64,000 nt of DNA, taken from positions 3,892 to 67,891 of the forward strand of contig JAKCWW010000484.1 in NCBI GenBank assembly GCA_026260175.1. Direction: 5' to 3'. The translations under genes were made by a program, and so were the position numbers. Within the stretch, counting starts at the first letter, position 1. Each line of letters begins with the position of its first letter. Under the pieces are notes generated by a model. The model was not told where the DNA came from. It made no database searches and saw only the letters and a list, made by a program, of their open reading frames with translations. The DNA comes from Reticulitermes lucifugus (taxonomy: Eukaryota > Arthropoda > Insecta > Blattodea > Rhinotermitidae). Positions 45,300-57,445 of the stretch are shown in pieces.

Positions 45300-46180
45300 C
45301 CTGAGGGCTTCACGAATGAACCCATGGACCGACAATTCACGAATCTATGCATTCTGTTAAAGATAGCCGGTGTGTACAAACTCTTCCGACTGTTATTTAA
45401 ATGGTAATGATTCTACGCCTATGTTTATGTATTATTCTATAATTATGTGCAACTATCACGAAGTTTCAAGTGAAATTATTGTACTTATGCAACCCTATTG
45501 AGGATTTAATTTTCAGCTTCTTTTGTAAGATGCCAAAAGTTGTTAAATACCGAAGGGAAGATGGGAGCCTGAAAATATGGAGGGAAGCTTGAATCATATT
45601 TTTAAGCACTATTTATGCCAAAACTAAGTTTCTGAGTTGATAGCTACAGGTTTTGCAGTTTCTTTGATATTACGCCCTAATGATTTAATACTTCGCATGA
45701 AATGGGACTTATACGTAATCGTGTTTTCAATTCTAAGAGTTAAATGGATTATATTGCCCAAATTATCCTAGCATACGTAACAATATACAGTGCAGGTCAG
45801 TTGTCTTGTACACCAAAAAGAAAAACAGTTATTCACATTCATATGTTTCATTATAATATTTTGTTTTTTACGTCCACTTGAACTGCTAAATAATACAGTT
45901 TTATGTTACTGCATTATTAAAGTATATTTTCCTATATTATGTGTACAGTCCATTATGGAAGCAGTATCGTCCATTCATGGGACCCTATTGCTATGAATGG
46001 ACCAATTACAAGGCTTAATAATATAGTTTTTCGAACAGTTATTGATGAGTAAGATTTGCGAAATATGGTTGAGTAATGAAGAACAGAGTAAGGTACTTAA
46101 GAAATATTTGTTGTCTTTCTATGTGCAGTACGTTCCCTTACTTTTGTCGATAATGCTTACCAGGTCCATCGAAGACGAGC
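45300..46180. other. No recognisable gene
   Basis: Nothing identifiable. Confidence 0.3.
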
Positions 46181-46239
46181 TGTTCCTAAGTTGATGTGGA
46201 ATGTAGGATAGAAATTTATTTAGGCCCCTAAATGAAGTA

Positions 46240-46650
46240 TGGCTTTCATTGGGGCCATTTTTATGAAACTCACAGTCACCGAATGAATTTATGTAGTCAT
46301 GTATACAGAATATTACCAAAACTGGATAAAAAATTTAGGAGATATGGCAAACTTTTATTTACACTTTGAAGTACAGTATATCTTTCATTGCATCAAGTTC
46401 ATGAAACTCATGATTACTCAATGGCAATAAGTGGACAACATGTGTACCAAATTTTACCAAAACTGATCCCGAAATGTGGAAGGTAAGTTTACAAATTCAA
46501 TTAAAGCTTTAAGTAAAGTTTGACTGTCACTGGTCCGAATTTCACGAAACTCACGCCTAATCGACAGCGTTTTGTAAAACAAAACTCCTGTAACGTACTT
46601 CATGAAAATCCATCAAACGGTTTGGCCGCTGATATTAGTCATTCACGGAC
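46240..46650. repeat. Three degenerate tandem units of about 130 bp
   Basis: Each unit has a TTTCATTG-like block, then TTCATGAAACTCA with variants, then a TACCAAAACTG-like block. Units start near 46,240, 46,370 and 46,505. The last ends CATGAAAATCCATCAAACGG plus GGCCGCTGATATTAG and a GGACGG word, linking it to the long repeat of 21 and 30 kb. Confidence 0.6.
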
Positions 46651-47194
46651 GGTCTTGATCCCCACGTAAGGTTTTCTTCTTCAATTCCTAAAGAACTCCT
46701 AACAAGCAAAATCGTTAATGTTATTTACTTGCGTATAACTTCTGCATATAACTTATTTGTGTATGCACGGCACACCTAAACGTAATTTGAATATTCCAGT
46801 ATAAACAGACATGTAAAACATTTCTTTTATTTATTACAAGACATTTATAACCACCTCTTCTATGTGTTGTAGAGGACGTGATTTTAGGAAAGATATTCAT
46901 TGCATGTGTAGTGCGAGTACACTAAATATGAAAATGTTTTAAAACAGGAAAGTAGGCTACCTAAATGACCAATAATAATACAAATAAAATCTTTGTTAGG
47001 CATTCTTAAGAAAGAAAAGAACACCTTACGTGCAGAACACTCATATCCAACTTTTATTCTGTCTCTCGTATATTCATGAAATTCAGTACAGGATTTCTGT
47101 ACAAGTGTTCTCGAACAAACATGAGTTTCGCGGAAAACGGCGCAGTTACAATCATACTCTACTTAAAGGCGTAAATGGTTTTATGCCTGTAACT

Positions 47195-47890
47195 TACGTT
47201 ATTTCTTGACCGATTTGGGTGAAATTCAAAATATAAGATCTCCAAGTAACGTAATTCCGCAATTGTTAATTTGTGAAAATCGATACAGTGAACGACATAT
47301 TGTACATAAGGGCGTAAGTGAAATTTCTCAGTATGTTTCACATATTTTATTCAATATGGATAAAGTTCGATACACGAATTGCCAACCGAACTTTGAGTTT
47401 GCGTTCCGTGAAAGTCGACCAGTGAAAGGGATTCTTTACCTAAGGAAGCAAATAACTTTTTTTATTGAAGGCCCCGTAGCAGATGGTACGGACGCTTCAC
47501 AGCTTTGAAAGCTTATTGTGCAACCTTGTGATGAAGATGATGAGGATTTTCTGCTTTTCCTATGTAATGGACTGAAATTGACAGGGGAAAACCGAAGTAC
47601 GCGGAGAAAAACCTGTCCCAGTGTCACTTTGTCCACTACAAATCCCACATGGACCAACCCGAGATCTAACCCGGGCCTCCGCTGTGAAAAGCCGGCGTCT
47701 AACCGCCTGAGCCATGGCACGCCCATGGAAATGACTTTCTATCCATTGCTTCTAATTGTATAGTCCGATTTGGGTGAAATTTGATACAAGAAATATGTGC
47801 ATAATGCTTTTGGAAGAACTTATAATTTTCGTGAAAATCGGCGCAGCAAAGGCTGTACTTTTCTTATGGGCGTAACCGAAATTATATTTA
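47195..47890 (+). repeat. Two related repeat units flanking a SINE
   Basis: CCGATTTGGGTGAAATT at 47,212 and again at 47,765, each followed by a GTGAAAATCG word and GGGCGTAA. The SINE at 47,460-47,730 sits between them. Confidence 0.55.
47460..47730 (-). mobile_element. tRNA-derived SINE (CATGGCTCAGGCGG family)
   Basis: Minus strand: GCCATGGCTCAGGCGGTTAG, GGCCCGGGTTAGATCTCGGG, a GACAAAGTGACACTGGGACA body and CTGCTACGGGGCCTTCAATA with an A-rich tail. AAATAACTTT and AAATGACTTT at the two flanks may be the target duplication. It is a better-preserved copy than that at 6.34 kb. Confidence 0.85.
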
Positions 47891-48375
47891 CGTGTGACCG
47901 TGAAACCGTATGGTATTTTTAAGTAAAGAACGCCTTGCTAAAATCTGTGTACTACGTCAAGGAGTATACCACTTGTAGTTTCGTTATTTTGAAGGTAACA
48001 AAACTGTAAATTTCTGCTTTGGCGCAGGTCTTTACGTCTTTTCGTACCTCCGCCCTAAATGTCCTGTGGTATAAGTTCTCGCCGCTTTTAAATCCGTCGT
48101 TCTGATCGATTCCAACTGGGCAAGTGCCGAATGAAAGGCAAATGCTTTACAGCTTCAGCCACTTTCCTCGGTGAGACGCTGTTTTTAAATATCATTATAG
48201 TAAGAATAAAGCACATCTGTATGAAATTAATAAGTAGAAGTATTTTGTCTTTTACATATACATTTACGACTAATATGTAGTAATAGATGTAAACTACAAC
48301 TTATAAATAATGTAAGGACAATTACCTTGGGGTAGATTAACGCCCTAAAGAAAATATGTGTTACATAACCACATG
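47891..48375. other. No recognisable gene
   Basis: Nothing identifiable. Confidence 0.3.
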
Positions 48376-48384
48376 GGGGATTTA

Positions 48385-48837
48385 GTGCCTGCGAGCATAG
48401 CTTTGTATGATGACGAAACGTGGACACTTCGGTAAGTAGATCAGAAATACCTGGGAAGTTTTGAAATGTGGTTGTGGAGAAGGATGGAGAAGATCAGTTG
48501 AACAGATCGTGTGAGAAATTAATAAGTACTATATAGAGTCAATTTGGAGGGTAATATCCTACTTGCAATAAAAAGAATGAATGCTAACTTGATTGGTCAC
48601 ATTTTGCGTAGGAACTGCCTTTTAAAACACGTTATTGAAGGAAAGATAGAGGGAAGGACAGAAATGACAGGAAGACGAGAAAGAAGACGTAAGCAGCTAC
48701 TAGATGACCTGAAGTAAAATAGAGGATACTGGAAATTGAAAGAGGAAGCACTAGATGGCATTCTGTGGAGAACTCGCTTTTGAAGAGGCTATGGGCCTGT
48801 CGTAATACAGACTACAGAATGAATGAATGAATGAATC
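48385..48837 (+). pseudogene. LINE C-terminal tail, third family, (GAAT)n end
   Basis: Plus strand reading gives KYLGSFEMWLWRRMEKIS, then AIKRMNANLIGHILRRNCLL, KHVIEGKIEGRTEMTGRRE and RRRKQLLDDLK. A K-R-G-Y-W-K-L-K-E-E-A-L-D segment follows and finally LWRTRF. The order is that of a widespread insect LINE tail (W-x-x-R-x-E-K-I-S, I-G-H-I-L-R-R-N, G-R-R-x-x-R-R-K-x-L-L-D-D-L). Stops at about 48,716 and 48,781 and small indels disrupt it. It ends in GAATGAATGAATGAATGAAT (48,818-48,837). Confidence 0.8.
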
Positions 48838-48949
48838 AGGCCCCCGCTACTCGATGATGTGTGCAAAAGCGATCTGCTTCGCGTTATTTTTATAGAATGC
48901 AAGAATGCGAATGTGGTAGGGGAGAAAGGGCAATTGCCACTACACTGAC

Positions 48950-49290
48950 TGTAGCAGGAATATGACATGAATTATGGAAACCATGAAAAGTATGCAGCAT
49001 CCCATTGCAGAACCCGTTAGGGTTCCAAAATAAGACTTCGACAAGTCGGAGTTTTATTCCGCAAGGAAGCGACCTGCCCTATGTTCTTCCTGAAATTTAT
49101 CAGTAAAGGGAAGTCCCCTGGTCCCGTTACGATCGGTGTGCAATGTGGGAATGCCACCTCTTTACCCTCCAAAGTCGGTAGAATGACTACTCCTTTTCAT
49201 CTTCCTAGAAGTGTTGCTCTCTCTACAGCCATAAAATTGGTTATCACGTGTAGCTCGAGTGCCAGAAGAGCGAATAGCATATAAACTAAC
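48950..49290 (-). mobile_element. Possible diverged SINE-like repeat
   Basis: On the minus strand GGAACCCTAACGGGTTCTGC then AATGGGATGCTGC resembles the 3' end of the SINE at 54.65 kb (GGGACCCTAAGGGCC...TAATGGGATTGC). The rest is not recognised. Confidence 0.35.
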
Positions 49291-50985
49291 CTATTAAAAC
49301 ATAAACCAAAAGGTAGGATAGAATCGACAAACCCACAAAACGGTGAATAAATGAAGCGAGGCTACAAACCTAATACGTACAGGAAGAAGATCAAAGTGAA
49401 TGATTACTTTAGAATACTTTCTTACGTTTAGTGCATTACTTTAGAATACTTTCGTACGTTTAGTCTCTGTTTAAACCGCAGGTCTTCCAGAGAAATAACG
49501 CATTTAAAAGTACAAGAAGACAGAGAATTTGTCCTTGATAATAATGAGAGAATTGAGCTCTTTACAATCTCAATGAACAGGTCGGCACATTAAAATCCCT
49601 CTACATTATATTTTGTATGAAATTTCGTTCTTAAGACAACTCTATGAACGTAATAAGGTGGACGTAAACGAAGTTATAACGGGCGAAACGAACTATAAAT
49701 ATAAAAGGTAATAAGCAGTTCACAGGAGGAACACTACATAAACATTTGTAGAGTGAACATGACATCACAGTTCACCGTAAAACACAATCAAGCCTACCTT
49801 TCTACAGAATTAACATTAAACGAGTAAAGTTCGTACATGTCCAAGGGATGCGTTGGCACGTCTAATAGTCTCTGCTCATTTGAACGGGACGTCTTTAAAA
49901 TATTAGAGGCTCAATCCACAGTGGTGCTAAGACTACATTCATGCCCAGTAGTGTTACTGGCTATTGGAGCACACAAATACATCGTGCAATTGTTACACAC
50001 TATGCCATATTGCTATGAGACGGAGTGAATATTTGTTGAAATCTATTTACTGTACGTGTTCAACGAGATAATTCAAATGTACATTTTCTGCTTCTATGCA
50101 GAAACAAACACGTAGTTTGAGGCTCAGAATTTACTGTAATGTGAAAAGTTCGTTACCTTGCAGAGATACACCCTCATTTAATTATGTGGAACGTGTACAT
50201 GCCTAAATTAATTTCATAAAAATATACATGTTTGCAATATGTGAAATATGCCTAAATTCATTTCAGCTTAGCTTTTTCTAACGGCTCCTACCTGCAGGGC
50301 TAAAGAGATACAGATTTTAAAAAATCGACCATTGTTGTGCCTCGTACTTTGTATGAGTACAGAACTTGTACCTCAGAATCAGGAAAGGGAATAGACCAAA
50401 GGCATTTGAAAACAAAGCGTTAGGGAGAATATTTACACTTAGGAGAGAGGAAGTAAACGTATGGTGGAGATAAAAAGTTAGAGATATAGGTTTGGATGGA
50501 CCGAACATATTTCGAGTTCTGGGTGGAACTCCTAAAGTTTACCTTCGTATTCGAAGAAATACAAAATTTTCTGTATTTTTGTAAATGCAGTTATAAAATT
50601 AAATTACGGAAGGATGGCATCACTATACACAATCAGTTCTTAATGTTTTAAATTGTAAAGAAAAGTATTATTTTATTTACTGAATCTACTAGTGTGAAAA
50701 TCGCACTAAACGCTTTGTGGCTTACTTATATCCTAAAAACAATTCAAAAATCGGGATCTTTTCCTCCTCGAGCGGAGTAAAATTGTCTTTACAAGTTTTT
50801 CTCCTTATCGACCATCAAGGTGGCCATCTAATATTCGGAGGATGATACTGCCTCCTATCTTGAAGACTGGAGCAATACATTTTTCCTAAACACTGGTTAC
50901 ATACCATAATGCACGTTGCCTAACTATGAATCCTCACTGCTAGGCAAACCTCATGTCTCATTGGCCCTGTTTGCAATTTCAAAGC
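49291..50985. other. No recognisable gene
   Basis: A short LINE-like word (NKALGRIFTLRREEVN) is readable at about 50,413-50,460 on the plus strand. Otherwise nothing is identifiable. Confidence 0.3.
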
Positions 50986-50989
50986 GACC

Positions 50990-51235
50990 TGGAACTCCAT
51001 GCAGCGTTAATAGTTATGTGGGATGTGACGCCGTGTAATTCAGCAGACACGTACCAACGTTTCGAAGGAACCTGCTGCCTAAATGTTTAGGGTGCGAGAC
51101 TCTTCTATTCCCAAGTTCCAATGAGCAAGTTTCACCTAAACGTTGATACCTATCTATGTAACAAACTACACGGCCTCACATCCCAGAAGAGATCAGTCTT
51201 CACAGTCACTGCCGTCAGAACCTCAGTTAACATAC
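50990..51235 (-). mobile_element. Second hammerhead repeat family, decayed copy
   Basis: ACCAACGTTTCGAAGGAACC and TGCTGCC...TTTAGGGT (51,053-51,093) align with the family's hammerhead on the minus strand. AGG/CCT of stem II and the ACGT stem III remain, while CTGAAGA has become CTAAACA. The flanking ACTACACGGCCTCACATCCC block is also found in other copies of this dispersed repeat. Confidence 0.55.
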
Positions 51236-51369
51236 CGCGTCAGCATTTCTGAAAGATCTGTGATTATATTACGTGAGATAACGTTTTTGTCTTTACCTGA
51301 GTAAGATACACCTGCTTTTAAATTTATAGTGTGTAAAGTCCACCTGCTTTAGCACTTAGTATCACTTGC

Positions 51370-51412
51370 GAGATACGCGTTTCGACGTCTTTCACGCCAT
51401 CATCAGTATCTT
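51370..51412 (-). ncRNA. Hammerhead-like motif
   Basis: Minus strand: AGATA precedes CTGATGA, then stem II GGCGT/ACGTC with one G-U, GAAAC, a short GCG and TATCT. Core bases are intact, but stem I has a mismatch if the cleavage A is used. Confidence 0.5.
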
Positions 51413-51839
51413 GAATGTACTGTGATTTTACACTTCCATGCACCTGTGTGCTGTATCACAACCCCTGCCAAACTGCGTCTCATCATGTATTCATGTACGT
51501 GCATGTATTTTCACTGCAATAGACCGTTGTGCTTGCAGTGTACTTACACGCTGCGTTGCTTTTCTTTCCTTGTTTGTTTTTGTTTTCTTCCTTCTTTTTA
51601 CTGTGCTGCCCACGTGACTCACTTGTGGATCCGCGTACGTCGCAACAAAGATAGCCTGCTAAGTGCTACAGGCAGTTGGACTTTAAACAGCAGAAATATT
51701 GAATGAAGATGCTACATGAAACACGCTACAACATACTCCTGCTTTCGTTCGGAATCCCTGGTATTCCTGCACTAATTTCTGAGAGCAGTCGTGCTCAGTA
51801 ACTTGAACCTTCTGTTCCTTTGCAAAGGAACTGAGATTC

Positions 51840-52095
51840 TGTTTCAGGCGTGTTTCATAATGAAACGTACAGGTACAATTGGCTTCGTCGAATCGTCTTT
51901 GTGCTTACATTTCAGGTTAGGCAACCCAAAACTCATAAGGCTACGGATATAGAAAGTGTTTTAATTCGTAATCTTAAACTTCTCCTTCTTTTGTATATCT
52001 GGAGCCTTACAACACGCGTTGGCCCTTCCTCAGTACAATTCAAGTTCGTTACTAACAGGTCCTTACTGTTCCATAACCTTTTAACTTATTAATTA
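51840..52095 (-). mobile_element. Relic of a hammerhead-type repeat
   Basis: On the minus strand CTGAGGAAGGGCCAACGCGT followed by TGTTGTAAGG shares words with the motif at 53.93 kb, but GAAAC is missing. Confidence 0.3.
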
Positions 52096-52320
52096 ACGAT
52101 GTTAAAAATTTATATTTCGGTCAGTCTGCTTCTGCACTCTGTAATTCGATACAAATCCTTATTGTAGTACTGGCCAATCGCATGATATTCTACCTGTCCA
52201 AGGTAATCATATGTATAACAGGATACTCTTTAGTATTGGCTAGGCTCTGTGTATGTTATAGAGAATGTGGATCACTGATAGTAATTATGAACAGGACCAG
52301 ATAATCCACATTTCTATGTA

Positions 52321-52358
52321 ACACAAACACACGCACACCATACGCACGCGTACACACA
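52321..52358. repeat. Degenerate (CA)n tract
   Basis: CACAAACACACGCACACCAT and following ACGCACGCGTACACAC. Confidence 0.7.
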
Positions 52359-52564
52359 TAAACAGGGCCTCGGCTGCACTAGAATCAACTCATGCAGAGT
52401 GACAGGCATGCAGGAATTACGTGTCAGAACACATGAGAGTGCATCGTACTGAGCAGATACGATTCGCTTAACATGCCCGCTGCCTAAATAATGTATGGAG
52501 CAGAGCCCCTCATGCGCTTTATATATTAGTACCTGATTTTTCATTACTTCGTTCAGAACAGTCT

Positions 52565-53150
52565 AACGTGAGCCTCTGTCTGAGTCACATGAATCCAGTC
52601 CACGTCATCATACACACTTCCTAAAGGTCGATTTTAATATCATCCAGCTATTTACGCCTAGGTCTTCCAAACTGTCTCTGCACTTCTGGTTTCGCGACCA
52701 GAATTTTGTATGTATTTCTCAAGCTTCCAATGCATGACAGAAATCCAGCCCATTTCATTCACCTTTATGTTATTATCCTAATATTCTCCTTAAATGCAGC
52801 ATGCTGTTTTCTCTCACTGAAAGCAAGCATGAAGCAAGTATCGATACTAATACTTATTTACGACAACAAATTATGAAGCTCCTGCTCTTTAGTTTCCTCC
52901 ACCCTCTTCTTGCCTCATCTCCTTAGGTATAAACACTGTCCTAAACAAGCTGTTCTCAAATACACTCAACCCACTTTCTTTCCTTCTTGTGAGGGAACAA
53001 GTTTCACACCTTTTCAGGACAGATAAAATCACAGTTTTATTATAACATTTCGAAATTTCGTGAAAGGATTTTAAGAACTGACTGCAAACAATAAAATTAT
53101 TGCATATTAACAGATTTCTGTGGAACTGCAAGACGATGCATTTCAATTCA
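52565..53150 (-). pseudogene. Diverged LINE ORF2 tail
   Basis: Minus strand: VLKRCETCSLTRRKESGLS, VFENSLFRTVFIPKEMRQEE (about 53,010-52,900), a broken central part, and DDVDWIHVTQTEAH near 52,600. Order and spacing equal those of the 2.8-kb copy. Many stops show it is old. Confidence 0.7.
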
Positions 53151-53860
53151 CTTAAACCTCCGAAGCTTGTGTGAGATAGAACAAAAGAGTGAGTTGAGAG
53201 GTGCAGTGGGAGACCCTAAATTTGTTACGGACAGAACATTTTAGACTATGACATTTTGCAGTCATGGCTCGCTAGTCCACCTGGTAAAGATATATTAGAC
53301 CGAATTTTACCTGCTCAGTACATTTAAATTCAATTTATACCTCAAAGAAAACACACTGAGCTTGCATTGCATATAACAAATTTTTGTGCTGTTTTCTAAA
53401 ATAAATGGTTACGCTGAAAATCCAACTAAACCTATTAATACATGCTGTGGACAAAACACAGATATATTCTATCTTAAAAATAATTCGTGCACATACGGAA
53501 TAAACGTTATTGCTTAAAGAGTTAACAGATTTTACTAGGGAATGGTTGCCTCCCGCTTCATTATGTCCTGTGTGTAGTCTCATCTTGCACGACAGTCGTC
53601 CTGCTGCAGAACCTGTGGATGCAGTGTCTCCTCCCACTTAAAATCAATTATCCTTGGTCGTACACACAGTTGTAATGGTACTGTAAAGAGGGAATGGAAA
53701 CTTTGGACAGACGTTTCTTGGACGCTTCAGGATTCACTCACTCAGCACGAATTGTTTACACATTTTAATACATTATTATGTTCTGTGTTTAGTTTCAGAA
53801 GGTGAACTTCAATGTTGACATTCCGTTGTGCTTTGTGATAACTTCCCAGTAAAAATATTA
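53151..53860. other. No recognisable gene
   Basis: Nothing identifiable beyond a 100-codon chance frame. Confidence 0.3.
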
Positions 53861-53920
53861 AGGTCTTTTTCAGTCAGCACAACAAAAATCCTCATTTGAT
53901 GACATTCATTTACATTACCT

Positions 53921-53960
53921 TACAACATGTTTCGAACTATGTTGGCCATCATCAGTTAAT
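53921..53960 (-). ncRNA. Hammerhead-like motif
   Basis: Minus strand: CTGATGA, T, GGCCAACATAGTTC, GAAAC with stem III ACATGT. Core bases are present. Stem II keeps only AAC/GTT, and stem I pairing is not evident. Confidence 0.45.
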
Positions 53961-54640
53961 AACTATTGCAAGAACCAAAGGTAAGCAGTTTATGATTTGC
54001 CGAATTACGTGTATAGTTCCACTGCTGTTGTGTGGTTGGTACATTGGAGGTTATGGTCTGTTGTTGAACTTGGCTCTTTTTCTATTTTCCTTGTTCTGCA
54101 GTCTGGATTTTCATTCCTGGTTTTTCTCTAAATGTCTGTCTGAGCAGTACGTATGATTGGTATTCTTATGTTGTGATTTTATATGTTGTTGTGTTTTCAA
54201 TGTACTTATTTTTTTCGTCTTGGTGCAATGGTGTGAAACGTTCGTCTTTTTTCGTAATACATTGATGTTGTTCACAGTCTGTAAACATATTACAGCATGT
54301 TATTACTGTTATTAGGGTACGTTGTTATACTTCTTTGAAAAACTTCTCATTTATATGCGTAGGTTGATTTCGTTTGATGATGAAATTGTTTGCAATTTCC
54401 GACTTAAAAATATTTCGTAAGGAATTCTAACTTTTATATTCCTGCGTAATAGCAGTAAATATTAAGTATTATGCGTGCACGTTTCTGTTTTCCTAAATTT
54501 TGCATCACGTAAACGACAAAAGGAAAGAGACAATAACTGCACAAGAATGTGACGTCACCACATGAAGTCTCCGCAGTAATTACGTTACGCAACAAACAAA
54601 TTTAAATCTACAGTATGCAGCGCCATATTAGTATGTAAAA
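53961..54640. other. No recognisable gene
   Basis: Includes a TTTGATGATGAAATTG...CAATTTC stem (54,373-54,399) that recalls a hammerhead 5' half but lacks GAAAC. An 86-codon frame at 53,896 has no known motif. Confidence 0.3.
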
Positions 54641-54925
54641 GGGTAAAGCAATCCCATTACAGGCCTTGGCAGGCCCTTAGGGTCCCAGGAGGTTGAGGCT
54701 CCCANNNNNNNNNNNNNNNNNNNNNNNNNNNNNNNNNNNNNNNNNNNNNNNNNNNNNNNNNNNNNNNNNNNNNNNNNNNNNNNNNNNNNNNNNNNNNNNN
54801 NNNNNNNNNNNNNNNNNNNNNNNNNNNNNNNNNNNNNNNNNNNNNNNNNNNNNNNNNNNNNNNNNCCCGCGACGTTCCGGTTTGTAGCGCAGTGCCTCAA
54901 CCAACTGCGCCACCGCGTGCCCCAT
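54640..54925 (-). mobile_element. tRNA-derived SINE interrupted by a sequence gap
   Basis: Minus strand head: GGGGCACGCGGTGGCGCAGT then TGGTTGAGGCACTGCGCTAC (A box region). The 3' part has GGGACCCTAAGGGCCTGCC and TAATGGGATTGC. The B box lies in the N run. The family is distinct from the other SINEs here. Confidence 0.75.
54705..54865. other. Assembly gap (161 N)
   Basis: A run of N within a SINE. Confidence 1.
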
Positions 54926-55059
54926 ATTAGTGTGTAATTACAAAAATAATAAGTGTCAAATATTATGAATATATATATATTTTTTAATTATTCCTAGTGC
55001 GAAATTCGTCTAAAACTCAAACGTTTCTTCTGGTCGAAAGCAATAGATGTAAAATGTAA

Positions 55060-55680
55060 TTACTCTATATATTTCTGTCTTAATTTCCCAGCATGCAAAT
55101 CGAATCTTCTTTGCCCCACATTTTTTTTTTCAATTTTATGTATGGCCTTTCTGGATGTAATATATTTTCCGTAATTATCTCGTAAACGGCACGATTTTCG
55201 GAAACAATATTTAATTTATTTATCTGTTAAGTGACCAGTAGATATTTCCAGAGTTGCACCTACTAACAGTAGTTTTTCTACTATATATGTCCCTTATATT
55301 ACTCTTAAATCCGTGTCGTTTACCACACATTACCTGTGGGGAAAAATGTATTTGACATCAAATGTGTGTTTTAGTTTTTTCCAGAGCTTTATCTAAAGCT
55401 TTTCCACTTCCAGAAAGATTTGAACGTAATATGATCATGAACGTAATTACGTATTCACGTAAAGCGTCTGATATTTTTTTCAGCTTTAAGGAAACTTAAG
55501 TTTTCTAGCCAAATTCTAATAAAATTCCGCAATGCAAAATTTCACGGAAGTTCGATCATTGGGAACCAATCTGCTCCATGCGGATGAAAGGATGGACAGA
55601 CAGGCATACAGAAGGAGAGACATGACGAAGCTATTAAACACTTTTCGTAATATTACGTTCTTAAAAAGACAAAGAAGTCC
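55060..55680 (+). mobile_element. Long dispersed repeat, most complete copy
   Basis: CCCAGCATGCAAATCG, a TTTCCGTAATTATCTCGTAA block, CACGATTTTCGGAAAC, TTTCACGGAAGTTCGATC, GGACAGACAGGCATACAG and GACGAAGCTATTAAAC keep the order of 20.9-21.4 kb with longer spacing. Confidence 0.65.
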
Positions 55681-55689
55681 ATTATGATG

Positions 55690-57000
55690 AAGAAAAATAA
55701 ATTCCTGCAGTATAATTAACGAATGAACAGTTATTTGTATGATTACTCGAAAAGGTCGTACAAAACAGGAGGAGGCTTAAAGTGTGGCACAATGTTAGTA
55801 ACGTTACACAAGACGTTACAAGAAAGCAGTGAATAATGAACAGTCGCATTCATTTTCAGATGATACATAGAAGCAATTCTGTTCCATAAACAGAATAATT
55901 AGCACTACGATTAACTTTTCTCCCACTGTAAACAAACATAAAATGTAAAAGAAGTATTCACTGTTCGTTGATACTTAGGTATATTCAAGTGATCGAGAAG
56001 TCAAAACTATATCTTAATTAAATAATATAAATGTATAAAGGGTTCAGCGTCCAATATTATCACACATTTAAAGAGAATTAACATTTTACGCTAGTGTAAT
56101 TTAATATGTTCTTAAAACTCCTACTGTAATAAAGCACAAAAATATAAGAAAGAAAAAAACACCTGACTTTTACGACACCTAATCATAAACGAGACTTCCT
56201 TTCGCTTTTGATTTGGGAGGAGGGCTGAGTTCGAAAGATCATTGTCTATAGTATAATATTGGTAGACCTTCGAAGTGTCATGCATATCGGGCCAAATGCA
56301 CTGAGAAACAGAACAATTTCTTGAGAACTGAAGATACGTCTAACTAATGTGTAATTACGTTGAGTACCCTTGTAATAAAATGCCTTTCTTTACCTATCTC
56401 CTAATATTGTTTCATCAAAAAAAAAGTTTTTGATGTCCCATCCGAAATTTCAGACTATGTAATATCAAGTAAAATGAAAATTCCGCATAAGAAAATCAAA
56501 TTGAGGAGATATTCTTTAGAAGAATTCGATAGTTATTACAGAGAGGCAATCGATTCACTTCTCTTGATACGTAATATTTTATGTCAGAAAACAAATACAG
56601 GCCTAATTTAAGCTATTCCATACAGGTTCTGTAAGACATTACTGCATGGTATAAAGTCTGTTCCCTTATTCATGTCAGTCTGCTTTGAATAAAACTTACT
56701 TTAAGACTTAATGTTATTTTTAAACAAAATACTCTTGAATTAATATTTATACTGATTTTACATACTTGTCTTCATTCTGTACATGGTCCCGTCAATTAAA
56801 GTGCATTAATCACTACTGTAATTACGTGTTATTTCAGAACGCCGTTGATGGAGAATAAGGTAATTCGGATGTAAAATCCATTTCATAAGAGAATACCTAA
56901 ATACTTCAGCAATAGTACAGAATAAATCGGGCCTGCATGTAATGTTTTACATTTTCTACGGTTTCAGATCCACTGACTAACAAGTACACAATTATATGGT
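55690..57000. other. No recognisable gene
   Basis: Nothing identifiable. Confidence 0.35.
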
Positions 57001-57009
57001 CTCCTGTAT

Positions 57010-57110
57010 TGTAATGTCGTGTCACTTTATCGGTTAATACCAGCGTTTAGGAGGAGCATGCTGCCTACATCTTCAAGGTAGAAATGGGTGAGGTAAAATG
57101 TGGTACTTTA
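57010..57110 (-). mobile_element. Second hammerhead repeat family, decayed copy
   Basis: CAGCGTTTAGGAGGAGCATG then CTGCCTACATCTTCAAGGTA is the family hammerhead read on the minus strand. TGAAGA is intact, C3 is T, and GAAAC has become TAAAC. Confidence 0.55.
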
Positions 57111-57379
57111 TATAGTCAGGCTAGGAGAAACGTAGAAGGGAGGGGCGAAGGTGATAAAATCCGGTCCAGGTAGATGGGAAGGGCGCAAGACATGCCTATA
57201 TATAATACTGCATTTGAATCCTCCTGACTTAAAACGTTAAGACAGAGGCCTCATGTTTCTCTCAATCGTTTGTATCCGCCTATAAAATTGCAAACAAGAA
57301 GACCGTAATCTCAATATGTACTTTAATGAAAACCTCAAATCTTACCCAGAACTTAGCACATACATCAAACAAAACGATT

Positions 57380-57445
57380 TAACTGTTGAGTGTAGAATAG
57401 TTGTTCTGTACCGACGTTTTGTGACAACCTATCGGTTTAACAGTG
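57380..57445 (-). mobile_element. Second hammerhead repeat family, fragment
   Basis: TACCGACGTTTTGTGACAAC then CTATCGGTTTAAC matches the 61.56-kb copy. GAAAC is AAAAC here. Confidence 0.5.

Noticed and set aside
53696-53735. Compact CTGAAG...GAAACGTC on the minus strand as a hammerhead
   Set aside because: Stem II is absent and stem I does not pair; the spacing is too short.
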